From positions 1 to 64,000 of the forward strand of contig NZ_RBIM01000001.1 of NCBI RefSeq assembly GCF_003634045.1: a stretch of 64,000 bases of DNA. Reading direction: 5' to 3'. Both the position numbers and the translations under genes were made by a program. The first letter of the stretch is position 1, and the number at the start of each line of letters is the position of its first letter. The DNA is from Maricaulis maris. Lineage in GTDB: Bacteria > Pseudomonadota > Alphaproteobacteria > Caulobacterales > Maricaulaceae. Below are positions 31,906 through 40,755 of the stretch, piece after piece. The notes below the pieces were generated by a model that saw only the letters and a list, made by a program, of their open reading frames with translations, did not search any database and was not told the DNA's origin.

Positions 31906-34638
31906 TTACTGACCCATGCGGCGGACTTCCACCTCACCCATGTCGAGGGCCCGGATACCGGCTTCGATCTCGGCGGCATCGCCGATGATCAGCCAGACCA
32001 GCTGTTCGGGGTGAACGACTTCCTGGGCCGCAGCGCGGACTGTCTCCAGATCGAGCGCGTGATAACGCGCGGTGATCGTGGCCGGATAGTTCCAGTCCCG
32101 GCCCAGATTGGCGCTGTTGGCCAGCGAGTTGCGAACCGCAGCCGAGGTCTCGAACTGACCCGGCAGCGAGCGGGTCGAGTTGTTGACGGACCGCTGCAGC
32201 TCCTCGGCCGTGGCCGGGTTGGTCGAGGTGAACTCGTCAAACTCGCGCAGGAGTTCGGCGAGCGAGTCCGAAGTGCGGTCGGTCTGGACCGGCGCATAGA
32301 CCATCCAGGGCCGCTGGCCGCGGGCACCCCAGAGCAGGGTCTGGGCACCGTAGGACCAACCCTTGTCCTCACGCAGGTTCATGTTGACCCGGGCGGTGAA
32401 GGAGCCGCCGATGGCGTCATTCATGGCCGCGTAGACTTCCGGGTTGTCGACTGAGCCGGACGGGCCGATCAGGCCGGCCAGGATCAGCGATTGCGGCGAG
32501 TTCGGGCGATCAATGATGATCACACGGGCGCCGTCGGCATTGCTGGCCTCGGTCAGGTTTTTCTGCGGCAGCGGCGCGTCGGGTGCGCGCCAGCCACGGA
32601 AGGCCCGCTCGAGGATCGGCGTCACCTCGTCCAGTGTCGTATCGCCGACAATGAACAGGGTGGCGTTGTCCGGACGCAACCAGGCTTGCTGATGGGCCAG
32701 AAGGTCAGCACGCGTGAAGCCGGTGACCGCTTCCGGTGTGCCCGATCCGGTGAAGGGCACCGAATAGGCGTGGCCCTCGCCGAACATTTCCGGCGGCAGC
32801 ATGCGCAGGGCGATGGCGATCGGATTGGCCATTTCCTGCTGGATGCCGTTCAGCGTCTGGGCGCGGACCCGGTCGATGTCCTCGTCCCGGAAGCTGGGAT
32901 CGGTGATGACCGTGGCCATCAGCTCGACCGACGGTCGCAGGTTCGAAGTGAGGGCCGACAGGGTCACCGAGGAGGTGTCCAGGCCGGCACCCGTGTTGAG
33001 ATTGGCGCCCAGGCTTTCGGCCCGTGCGGCAATGTCGGTGGCATCCATCCGGCCGGCGCCTTCATCCAGCATGTTCATGGTGAAGCTGGCGAGACCCAAT
33101 TGACCGCCTTCGACACTGTCGGCTGCATAGCCGGCATCGAAGACCATCTGCATCTCGACCACCGGGACGGCGTCGCGGCGCACAAAGACGATATCGACAC
33201 CGTTCGACAGTTCGGCGGTCTCAACCGACGGCCAGACCAGTTCCGGTGTCGAGTCGACCACCGGCAGGGCCGAGCGGTCGGCATCGGTTTCAACGCTGGC
33301 ATACTGGCCAAACGGCAACACGGTGATTTCATGCGAGCCGGTGGTCAGCCAGTCATTGGCCGTCGCGGTGACCTGGTCGGCGTCGGCATTGTTGAGACGC
33401 TCCAGCTGGGTGCGCCAGAAGCCGGGATCACCGGCATAGAGCGCGCCTTCGGCGAGGGTGACGGCCTTGCCGCCAAAGCCGCCAATCTGTTCCAGACCGC
33501 GCACGACACCGGCATTGATGCGGGTGCGGGCGGCGGCCAGCTCGTCATCGGTTGGACCTTCGGCGAGCAGTTCGGCGACGATTTCGTCGATCCGGGCCGA
33601 AGCCGCTTCGACGTCCTCACCCGGATTGAGTGTGACTTCGATATGGAACTGGCTGGCCAGCTGATGGGCTTCAACATAGGCGACGGCCCGGGTTGCAACC
33701 TGGCGACCGAAGACGAAGTCCTGATACAGGCGCGAGGTGCGTCCGCCGCCGAGTACGGTGGCGAAGAGTTGCAGGTCATTGCGCTGCTCGGTGATGCGGC
33801 CGGGCACGACCCAGGTGCGGTATATGCGCGCTTGCGGCACGTCGTCATAGAGCACTTCGGTGGTGTCGTAGCGGCGCTCCGGGATCCACTCATTGATGCG
33901 ATTCAGCGGTGGTCCGACCGGGGCGTCACCGAAATAGCGCTCGACCAGGGGACGGGCTTCTTCGGCATTGATGTCGCCAGCCAGGACCAGGACGGCATTG
34001 GTGGCGCCGTAATATTGCAGGAACCATTCACGCACATCGTCCAGCGAGGCGGCGTCCAGATCGTCCATCGACCCGATCGTGGAGTGGGCGTAGGGATGGC
34101 CTTCCGGGAAGAGGGCGCGCAGCTGGGAATACTCGACCATCCCATAGGGCTGGTTGTCGCCCTGGCGCTTCTCGTTCTGGACCACGCCGCGCTGCTCGTC
34201 GAGACGCTCCTGGTCAATGGCGCCAAGCATGTGGGTCATCCGGTCGGATTCCATCCACAGCGCCATTTCAAGGGCTGGCGTCGGCACGGTCTGGAAATAA
34301 TTGGTGCGGTCGAACCAGGTGGTGCCGTTCATGCCGGTTGCACCGACCTGTTCGAACGGACCGAAATACTCGTCATTATAGTTTTCCGACCCGTTGAACA
34401 TCAGGTGTTCGAACAGGTGGGCAAAGCCGGTCCGGCCCTCCGGCTCGGCGCCGGATCCGACACCATACCAGATCGAGACCGCGACGATCGGTGCCTTGCG
34501 GTCCTCATGGACAACAACGGTCAGGCCGTTCTCGAGTTCGAATTGTTCAAATGGAATGTCGACGTCCGGGACCTGGGCGCTGGCCAGTCCTGTCCATGAC
34601 AGGGCCGCCGCGAGGGTCACCGCAAGAATGCGTGGCAT
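31906..34638 (-). CDS. M16 family zinc metallopeptidase (secreted)
   Basis: A 910-residue protein with signal peptide MPRILAVTLAAALSWTGLASA. The N-terminal M16 domain has the inverted zinc motif HLFEHLMF (HxxEH) in GRTGFAHLFEHLMFNGSENY, with the further Glu ligand about 75 residues on. A second, non-catalytic M16 domain follows (about residues 470-900), giving the two-lobed clamp of pitrilysin/insulinase-type enzymes that degrade peptides. ATG at 34638 with GGGAG upstream is used; the 28-codon upstream extension has no signal character. A second M16 gene lies at 46376. Confidence 0.9.
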   Translation of the reverse strand: MPRILAVTLAAALSWTGLASAQVPDVDIPFEQFELENGLTVVVHEDRKAPIVAVSIWYGVGSGAEPEGRTGFAHLFEHLMFNGSENYNDEYFGPFEQVGATGMNGTTWFDRTNYFQTVPTPALEMALWMESDRMTHMLGAIDQERLDEQRGVVQNEKRQGDNQPYGMVEYSQLRALFPEGHPYAHSTIGSMDDLDAASLDDVREWFLQYYGATNAVLVLAGDINAEEARPLVERYFGDAPVGPPLNRINEWIPERRYDTTEVLYDDVPQARIYRTWVVPGRITEQRNDLQLFATVLGGGRTSRLYQDFVFGRQVATRAVAYVEAHQLASQFHIEVTLNPGEDVEAASARIDEIVAELLAEGPTDDELAAARTRINAGVVRGLEQIGGFGGKAVTLAEGALYAGDPGFWRTQLERLNNADADQVTATANDWLTTGSHEITVLPFGQYASVETDADRSALPVVDSTPELVWPSVETAELSNGVDIVFVRRDAVPVVEMQMVFDAGYAADSVEGGQLGLASFTMNMLDEGAGRMDATDIAARAESLGANLNTGAGLDTSSVTLSALTSNLRPSVELMATVITDPSFRDEDIDRVRAQTLNGIQQEMANPIAIALRMLPPEMFGEGHAYSVPFTGSGTPEAVTGFTRADLLAHQQAWLRPDNATLFIVGDTTLDEVTPILERAFRGWRAPDAPLPQKNLTEASNADGARVIIIDRPNSPQSLILAGLIGPSGSVDNPEVYAAMNDAIGGSFTARVNMNLREDKGWSYGAQTLLWGARGQRPWMVYAPVQTDRTSDSLAELLREFDEFTSTNPATAEELQRSVNNSTRSLPGQFETSAAVRNSLANSANLGRDWNYPATITARYHALDLETVRAAAQEVVHPEQLVWLIIGDAAEIEAGIRALDMGEVEVRRMGQ

Positions 34639-34747
34639 GAATGTCTCCCACCTCTGCTTCGTGTTGTGCACAACGTGACGCTGCAGGGCGTGGAGTTTAA
34701 CTAAATTTCCTGTAATGGACACGGCGCCCCGGGCATGCTTGCCCGAC

Positions 34748-35095
34748 TCAGGCCTTCTTCACGAACTCGGTCTTCAACCCCATCTGGCCGACACCGTCGA
34801 TGCGGCAGTCGATATCGTGATCGCCGTCGACGAGCCGGATATTCTTGACCTTGGTTCCGACTTTCACGACCTGGCTCGTGCCCTTGATCTTGAGATCCTT
34901 GATCACGGTGACGGTGTCGCCATCGGCCAGCTCGGCGCCATTGGCATCGCGCCAGACCTTCGTCGCCTCGCCATCGCCCGCATTGGCCGGCGCATCGGCC
35001 GACCATTCATGGGCACATTCCGGACAGACCAGCAGCGCCCCGTCCTCATAGGTCCATTGACAGTCGCATTGCGGGCAGGGCGGGAGTTCGGCCAT
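34748..35095 (-). CDS. yjdM: YjdM/PhnA family zinc-ribbon protein
   Basis: A 115-residue protein. The N-terminal zinc ribbon is [21 protein letters not shown] and the C-terminal domain is a small beta barrel ([20 protein letters not shown], then [19 protein letters not shown]). This is the PhnA (YjdM) family, often annotated as alkylphosphonate utilisation protein although its role is unclear. It is a stand-alone gene here with no phosphonate genes nearby. Confidence 0.9.
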   Translation of the reverse strand: MAELPPCPQCDCQWTYEDGALLVCPECAHEWSADAPANAGDGEATKVWRDANGAELADGDTVTVIKDLKIKGTSQVVKVGTKVKNIRLVDGDHDIDCRIDGVGQMGLKTEFVKKA

Positions 35096-35184
35096 GGCAG
35101 GCGTCCTCGGCAGCGGTCCGGGAGAGGGCAGTGCGTCTGTTAAACGCGCCCGCCCCTCATCCGTCCAGTCGCCAATCGCAGAGC

Positions 35185-35712
35185 CTATTGATCCGACTGC
35201 GCCGCCATCTGGTCGAACCAGCCCTGATATATCGGCGCGACATGTGCCCCGTAATACAGAAGTTCCGGCGTGTCATGGCGCAGGGCGAGGTGGGATTGGG
35301 TGAAGGCCGTCGCCATCGGCAGGTCGTGGCTCGGCATGCCATGAGCGGCTTCCAGCGCAGCCCGCAACCCAACTGCCTCCTCGGCTTCGGTCAGCACCCA
35401 GACGAAGGCGAGCGCGTCATCGGCGAAGACGAATTCAGCCTCGCGTGGCGCGCCGGCATGATCGAGACCGGTGCAATCGGCCTGGATGTGACTGGTCCGG
35501 GCGATCGGCATTTGTTCGAGCGGCAACTCCCGAAGGGTGACCGTGTCGCAGGCAGCATCGAGCAGCGGCTGGAGGGTCTCCAGGTCCTGACCGAACAGGG
35601 CGGCAGCGGGTGCGCGTTCCGGTCCGGTTGCGGTCGGGCTTTCGGCGTGGGCGCCGGCGCTCAGGGCGGCGCAGGTGATCAGCGCGATGGCAAGGGCGGG
35701 GTGGTGTGTCAT
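35185..35712 (-). CDS. Hypothetical secreted protein
   Basis: A 175-residue protein with signal peptide [23 protein letters not shown]. The mature part has two Cys ([20 protein letters not shown]) that could form a disulfide. AAGGA is seven bases before the ATG at 35712. No family is recognised; a periplasmic location is likely. Confidence 0.65.
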   Translation of the reverse strand: MTHHPALAIALITCAALSAGAHAESPTATGPERAPAAALFGQDLETLQPLLDAACDTVTLRELPLEQMPIARTSHIQADCTGLDHAGAPREAEFVFADDALAFVWVLTEAEEAVGLRAALEAAHGMPSHDLPMATAFTQSHLALRHDTPELLYYGAHVAPIYQGWFDQMAAQSDQ

Positions 35713-35795
35713 GGCGGGGTCCTTCACTCGTTTTGATGAACCCCCGTCCTGCCCATCGGTTCGACACGGGTCGTCCCGGATCAGGATATGGGACG

Positions 35796-36845
35796 TCAGG
35801 CGTCGGCTTCGCGCGCCTGTCCGGCCCGCGCGAAGGACCGGCTCGGGGTCTCGCCGCGCTGTTCCCGGTAGAAGCGGTTGAAGGCCGATTTGGAATTGAA
35901 TCCGGCCTCGAAAGCGAGCGCCAGGAGCGTGTCGCCGGCGCGGGCGGGGTCGGCCATCATTGCGTCGACCGCATCGATCCGCAGCCCGTTCACATAGGCG
36001 GAGAAACTGCCGCCGCTGCCGGCATTCACCGCGCGCGACACATCCCGCGTATTGCCGCCGGCGATGCGGGCGATATCGGCCAGCGACAGGCGCGGCTCAC
36101 GCCATAATTCCTGACGGCGCACGATGTCGTCGATGCGGGCGAAATCGGCCAGCGCGTCGGCATCGTCCGGCTTTGAGGCTGCTCCGGCCCGACCGGCGTC
36201 CAGTCCGCGCGGCGACAGGGCCCCCCGGTCGCGGACATGACTGCGGGTGCGCCAGGCGAGCACAGTCAAAAGTGCTGTTACAGCGACAAGGACCAGCGCC
36301 AGCCCGGCATCATCGAACACCGACAGCCCCGCCGGGAAGGTGGAGCGGGCAATGTCGAAGATGGCGATGGCCACGAAGGCGTAAAAGGCATGACCGACCC
36401 AGCGCAGGCTGACCCGATCGTCATCGGCGCGAACCTGTCGGGTCAGCAGTCCGTGTTCGCGCAAGGCCAGGAAGGTGGCGACGAGATAGCCGATCAGCAG
36501 CGGCAATCCGGCCAGCTGCGGCCACGGATCGGACGGCCGGATGATGATCACGGTCAGGGCCGGCATCAGGTGAACCAGGTCGCGCCAGCTAGGCCGCGCC
36601 TGGCGATAGCAAAGCCCACGTACGAACAGCCACAGGCCCGGCCCGTAAAGCAGGCCGAAGGCGCTGGTGATATTGGCCTGTGGCGGCAATTGCGCCTGTT
36701 CGGTGACCAGGTTGGCCAGCATGTGTGCAGCGAAGGCGAGGCATAGAAGGGCAAGGCTTGGCGAGATGCGGCGGAGCAGGAGATAGGCAGTCAGCACGCC
36801 GGCATGATACGCCGCCAGCAACTGCACCGCCGCGATCAGGCTCAT
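35796..36845 (-). CDS. Membrane-bound AraC-family transcriptional regulator
   Basis: A 349-residue protein. The N-terminal ~220 residues hold about seven hydrophobic helices (for example LAGLPLLIGYLVATFLAL). The C-terminal ~110 residues are an AraC-type double helix-turn-helix (PRLSLADIARIAGGNTRDVS; LLALAFEAGFNSKSAFNRFY). This class senses through the membrane part and binds DNA from the inner face. ATG at 36845 is used. It lies next to a small membrane protein gene on the same strand. Confidence 0.85.
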   Translation of the reverse strand: MSLIAAVQLLAAYHAGVLTAYLLLRRISPSLALLCLAFAAHMLANLVTEQAQLPPQANITSAFGLLYGPGLWLFVRGLCYRQARPSWRDLVHLMPALTVIIIRPSDPWPQLAGLPLLIGYLVATFLALREHGLLTRQVRADDDRVSLRWVGHAFYAFVAIAIFDIARSTFPAGLSVFDDAGLALVLVAVTALLTVLAWRTRSHVRDRGALSPRGLDAGRAGAASKPDDADALADFARIDDIVRRQELWREPRLSLADIARIAGGNTRDVSRAVNAGSGGSFSAYVNGLRIDAVDAMMADPARAGDTLLALAFEAGFNSKSAFNRFYREQRGETPSRSFARAGQAREADA

Positions 36846-36849
36846 CGCG

Positions 36850-37167
36850 TCAGCCTCCGCCCTGGATCGCCTGGACCACACCCATCACCACGCCGACATT
36901 GAAACCGATGCCGAGCGTGGTCACGGTGGCGGCCAGTGCGGCGACGAGGGCCAGCATCATGGCGCGCAGCGGCATCATCATGACGGCGCGGACCCGTTCC
37001 GGCCCGGCCCAGCGTGGGCGGTTGAGTTTCTCGACGAGGTCGACAAAACCGCCGCGCCACAGCGACACCGTCAGGAAGATCCAGATCACCGCCCAGACAA
37101 GCGGCGCGATCTTCAAGGCCAAGCCCATGCCGGGCAGGTCGAGCAGGGCCTGGATGTCTTCGAACAT
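36850..37167 (-). CDS. Small inner membrane protein
   Basis: A 105-residue protein with hydrophobic helices at about residues 16-38 (LALKIAPLVWAVIWIFLTVS) and 66-95 (PLRAMMLALVAALAATVTTL). Four bases separate its stop from the membrane AraC regulator start, so the two are probably co-transcribed. Function is unknown. Confidence 0.6.
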   Translation of the reverse strand: MFEDIQALLDLPGMGLALKIAPLVWAVIWIFLTVSLWRGGFVDLVEKLNRPRWAGPERVRAVMMMPLRAMMLALVAALAATVTTLGIGFNVGVVMGVVQAIQGGG

Positions 37168-37340
37168 GTGGGGTCACTCCGGCGCACATTCCTCATTAGC
37201 CTTTACACCCGTCGCGCGCTACATGCGCAATGAACGCTGTGGCCCGCTGCACATGATGCGAATGGCTGCGGCAGGCGCGACGGATCGGGGTGGCCCGTTC
37301 GTGTCACAACAGGGACAGGCTCGGGGGCAGGTTGACGGGA

Positions 37341-38831
37341 ATGATGTCGATGAAGCGGATTTGGATCGGTGTGATCGGTCTTGTAGTGCTGGCTGCGGCC
37401 GGCTGGTGGTGGATGTCGCAGGGGTCACAGGCCGCCGGCGAGATGGTGATCGAGACAGAAACGGTCAGCGAGGGCGAGGTGCGCCGCATCGTCTCGGCCT
37501 CGGGTGCCGTACGGGCACTGGTCACGGTCGAGGTCGGCTCGCAGCTGTCCGGCCAGATCGAAGCGCTCTATGTCGATTTCAACGACACCGTCGAGGCCGG
37601 GCAGGTCATCGCCCAGCTCAATCCGGAGACCTACCAGACGCGTATCCGGGAGGCCGAGGCCAATCGCGCCACGGCCGCCGCGACACTGGCCCTGCAGCGC
37701 GCCAACCGCCTGACCGCCGAAGCCAATGCGCGCTCCGCGCAACAGGAATATGATCGTATCCAGGCGCTGTTCGACCGCGGTATCTCGGCCCAGGCCGCGC
37801 TCGAAAACGCCCTGACCGCACACGAGGCGGCGCAGGCCAATCTCGCCGTATCCGACGCCCAGATACGCAACGCACAAGCGGTGCTGGCGCAGCGTGACGC
37901 CACCCTGGAAGGCGTTCAGATTGATCTCGAACGCACCACGATCCGGGCGCCGATCAATGGCATCGTCGTTGATCGCGCCGTCGATGAAGGCCAGACGGTG
38001 GCGGCCAGCCTGTCGGCCCCGACCCTGTTCACCATCGCCCAGGATTTGGGCCAGGTGCAGATCGATGCCCAGGTCGACGAGGCCGATATCGGCCAGATCG
38101 CCGAGGGGCAGCCGGTCTCCTTCACGGTTGATGCCTATCCGGGTCTCGACCTGACCGGCGTCGTCGACCAGATACGCCTGGCACCGCAAACCCTCAACAA
38201 TGTGGTCACCTACACGGTGGTGATCTCGGCCGCCAATCCGGGCCAGCGCCTGCTGCCCGGCATGACGGCGAATATGGACATCATCACCGGCGAGCGCACC
38301 GACGTGCTGACCGTGCCCAATTCGGCCCTGCGTTTCCGTCCCTCGCCGGCCCTGGAAAGCCGGACCCGACCGGTTGAGGCCGGTGGCGCCGGCGGCGGCG
38401 GACGGGGTGGGGCCGGTCGCGGTGGCCCCGGTGGCGGCCGCGGTGGCAATCCGATGGGCCAGATGGCTGACCAGCTCGAACTCACCCCGGATCAGGTCGA
38501 ACGGGCCGGTGCCATTTTCCGTCAGGTTTTCGGTCGCATGGCCGCGGCGGCCCAGGCCGGCGAGGCGCCGGACCGCGAAGCCGCCCAAGCGGAGATCATG
38601 CGCGAGCTGCAGGGTGTTTTCACACCGGAGCAAATGGCCCGCTATCGCGACATCCAGCGCGAAGCGCGCGAAACCCGCTCCGTGACGGTCTGGGTGCTCG
38701 AGGCGGATGGTATGCTGGTTGAGCGGCGTATCCGCGTCGGCATCAATGACACCCAGCAGACCGAAGTGGTCGGCGGTGAACTGGAGGCCGGCGACGCCAT
38801 CATCACGCGGGCCCGCGAGGTTCGCGAGTAA
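37341..38831 (+). CDS. macA: MacA-like periplasmic adaptor (HlyD/RND adaptor family)
   Basis: A 496-residue protein. Residues 1-30 are a membrane anchor (RIWIGVIGLVVLAAAGWWW). The barrel-sandwich/lipoyl domain is split by a coiled coil (ALVTVEVGSQLSGQIEALYV ... RTTIRAPINGIVVDRAVDEG), and beta-barrel domains follow. Unusually, a Gly/Arg-rich linker (about residues 347-371) and a helical segment with LTPDQVERAGAIFRQVFGRM and FTPEQMARYRDI (about 373-450) are inserted before the last domain. It ends one base into the ATPase gene, forming an operon for a tripartite exporter. Confidence 0.88.
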   Translation: MMSMKRIWIGVIGLVVLAAAGWWWMSQGSQAAGEMVIETETVSEGEVRRIVSASGAVRALVTVEVGSQLSGQIEALYVDFNDTVEAGQVIAQLNPETYQTRIREAEANRATAAATLALQRANRLTAEANARSAQQEYDRIQALFDRGISAQAALENALTAHEAAQANLAVSDAQIRNAQAVLAQRDATLEGVQIDLERTTIRAPINGIVVDRAVDEGQTVAASLSAPTLFTIAQDLGQVQIDAQVDEADIGQIAEGQPVSFTVDAYPGLDLTGVVDQIRLAPQTLNNVVTYTVVISAANPGQRLLPGMTANMDIITGERTDVLTVPNSALRFRPSPALESRTRPVEAGGAGGGGRGGAGRGGPGGGRGGNPMGQMADQLELTPDQVERAGAIFRQVFGRMAAAAQAGEAPDREAAQAEIMRELQGVFTPEQMARYRDIQREARETRSVTVWVLEADGMLVERRIRVGINDTQQTEVVGGELEAGDAIITRAREVRE

Positions 38832-39511
38832 TGCCGGCGCTGATCGAATGCCGCGATCTGGTCAAGACCTACACAATGGGCGATCAGGTCGTGCACGCCC
38901 TCAACGGGGTCTCGCTCGATATCGAAGCGGGCGAATATGTCGCCATCATGGGGACGTCCGGATCCGGCAAATCGACCCTGATGAACCTGCTCGGAGCGCT
39001 CGACCAGCCAAGCTCGGGCGAGTTGCGGATTGCCGGCGAGAATGTGCGGGCGCTGGGGCCGGACGCGGTGTCGCGCTTTCGCAATCGCACGATCGGCTTC
39101 GTCTTCCAGCAATTCAATCTTCTGCCGCGGACCAGCGCCGTCGAGAATGCCGGCCTGCCGCTGATCTATTCCGGCCTGCCACATGGCGAACGGGTGGCCC
39201 GGGCCATGAAGCGGTTGCAACAGGTCGGGTTGGGTGACCGGACCGACCATCATCCGGCGCAATTATCCGGCGGTCAGCAACAGCGCGTCGCCATCGCCCG
39301 GGCATTGGTCAATGATCCGAAAATCCTGCTCGCCGATGAGCCGACCGGCGCGCTCGACACCAAGACGTCCGAGGACATCATGGCGATCTTCGACCAGCTC
39401 AACCGCGAGGGCATCACGGTTATCCTCGTGACTCACGAGCAGGAAGTGGCCGATCATGCCCGCCGCCAGATCGTGTTTCGGGACGGTGTCATCGTGGAGG
39501 ATCGCTCATGA
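38831..39511 (+). CDS. MacB-type ABC transporter ATPase
   Basis: A 226-residue nucleotide-binding protein with Walker A GTSGSGKST, Q-loop FVFQQFNLLP, signature LSGGQQQRVAIARAL, Walker B ILLADEPTGALD and switch His in VTHEQEVADHARRQIVFRDG. This is the LolD/MacB/FtsE class. It energises export of a macrolide-, lipoprotein- or toxin-like substrate with the adjacent permease and adaptor. Four-base overlaps bind the three genes into an operon. Here ATPase and permease are separate, unlike E. coli MacB. Confidence 0.92.
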   Translation: MPALIECRDLVKTYTMGDQVVHALNGVSLDIEAGEYVAIMGTSGSGKSTLMNLLGALDQPSSGELRIAGENVRALGPDAVSRFRNRTIGFVFQQFNLLPRTSAVENAGLPLIYSGLPHGERVARAMKRLQQVGLGDRTDHHPAQLSGGQQQRVAIARALVNDPKILLADEPTGALDTKTSEDIMAIFDQLNREGITVILVTHEQEVADHARRQIVFRDGVIVEDRS

Positions 39512-40743
39512 ATGCCTTTGCTTCACTGCGGGTCGCACTGACGGCCTTGCGTATCAACGCCCTGCGCAGTGCGCTGGCCATGCTCGGCGTCATCATCGGC
39601 GTCGCCTCGGTGATCGTGCTGGTCTCGATCAGCGAGGGAACGAAGCAGGCGGTCGAGGCGCAAATCGCCAGTTTTGGCGCCAATCTCCTGATCATCCGGC
39701 CCGGCTCGTCCACGTTCGGCGGCCGCCGCGGCGGTGCCGGCTCCGCCGATCCGTTGACCGATGGCGATGTGCTGGCCATCCGCGAAGAGGTTGCCGGCCT
39801 GTCCGGCGTGTCCGGCGAAGTCTCCGCAAGCACCACCCTCGTGTTCGGCGGCATCAACTGGACCTCGCGTATCCAGGGCGTGAACCCGGACTATTTCACC
39901 GCCCGCGGCTGGATCATCGATGAGGGGCGAGCTTTCTCCGGCGCCGAGGATATCGCGGGCCGGCGCTATGTCCTAGTCGGCCAGACCATTATCGAAGAGC
40001 TGTTCGACGGCGCCAACCCGATCGGCCAGTCCATCCGTATCGGTGCCCAGCCGTTTGAAGTCATTGGTACGCTCGCGGCCAAGGGCGAGAGTTCTTGGGG
40101 GCAGGACCAGGACGATGTTGTGTTCGCACCGCTCTCAACCGTGCGCCAGCGCTTCGGCGCCGGCATGAGCGTGACGGTGCGCGACGCGGTGTCCACCATC
40201 TATGCCGATATCGCGCCGGGGGAATCGACCTCCCGCGTGATCGCCGACATTGAGGATCTCCTGCGCATCCGCCGCGATATCCAGCCCGGCGCCGAGGATG
40301 ATTTCGCGGTCGGTTCGCTGGCCGAATTCATCCGAGCCCGCAATGAAACCGAGAGCCAGCTCGGCCTGCTGCTCGCGGTGGGGGCCGGGATTGTGCTGCT
40401 GGTCGGCGGCATCGGGATCATGAATATCATGCTGGTCTCGGTGACCGAGCGCACCCGCGAGATCGGCTTGCGCCTGGCTGTCGGGGCGCGTCGCGCCGAT
40501 GTCCGCAACCAATTCCTGATCGAGAGCATCGTGCTGTGCGTGATCGGTGGCCTGGCCGGACTGGTGGTCGGGGTTGGCGGGACGCTGATCTATGCCGAGG
40601 TCGGCCAGCTCGAGATCGCGATTGACCCGGTGATTGTGGCCATCGCCATCGGCGCATCGGCCTTTGTCGGTGTCTTCTTCGGCCTTTATCCGGCCCATCG
40701 CGCTTCGCGCCTCAACCCGATCGACGCGCTGCGCTTCGAATGA
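39508..40743 (+). CDS. macB: MacB-type ABC transporter permease (FtsX family)
   Basis: A 411-residue protein. One N-terminal membrane helix (NALRSALAMLGVIIGVASVI), a periplasmic MacB-PCD domain (about residues 50-270) and three C-terminal helices (AVGAGIVLLVGGIGIMNIML; LCVIGGLAGLVVGVGGTLIY; VIVAIAIGASAFVGVFFGLY) form the mechanotransmission fold. It transfers ATP-driven movement to the periplasmic adaptor. The ATG overlaps the ATPase stop. Confidence 0.92.
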   Translation: MNAFASLRVALTALRINALRSALAMLGVIIGVASVIVLVSISEGTKQAVEAQIASFGANLLIIRPGSSTFGGRRGGAGSADPLTDGDVLAIREEVAGLSGVSGEVSASTTLVFGGINWTSRIQGVNPDYFTARGWIIDEGRAFSGAEDIAGRRYVLVGQTIIEELFDGANPIGQSIRIGAQPFEVIGTLAAKGESSWGQDQDDVVFAPLSTVRQRFGAGMSVTVRDAVSTIYADIAPGESTSRVIADIEDLLRIRRDIQPGAEDDFAVGSLAEFIRARNETESQLGLLLAVGAGIVLLVGGIGIMNIMLVSVTERTREIGLRLAVGARRADVRNQFLIESIVLCVIGGLAGLVVGVGGTLIYAEVGQLEIAIDPVIVAIAIGASAFVGVFFGLYPAHRASRLNPIDALRFE

Positions 40744-40755
40744 CCCGGACCGGCG

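Noticed and set aside
32491-34599. Plus-strand open frame of 702 codons
   Set aside because: Antisense shadow of the M16 peptidase, which has a signal peptide and zinc motif on the minus strand.
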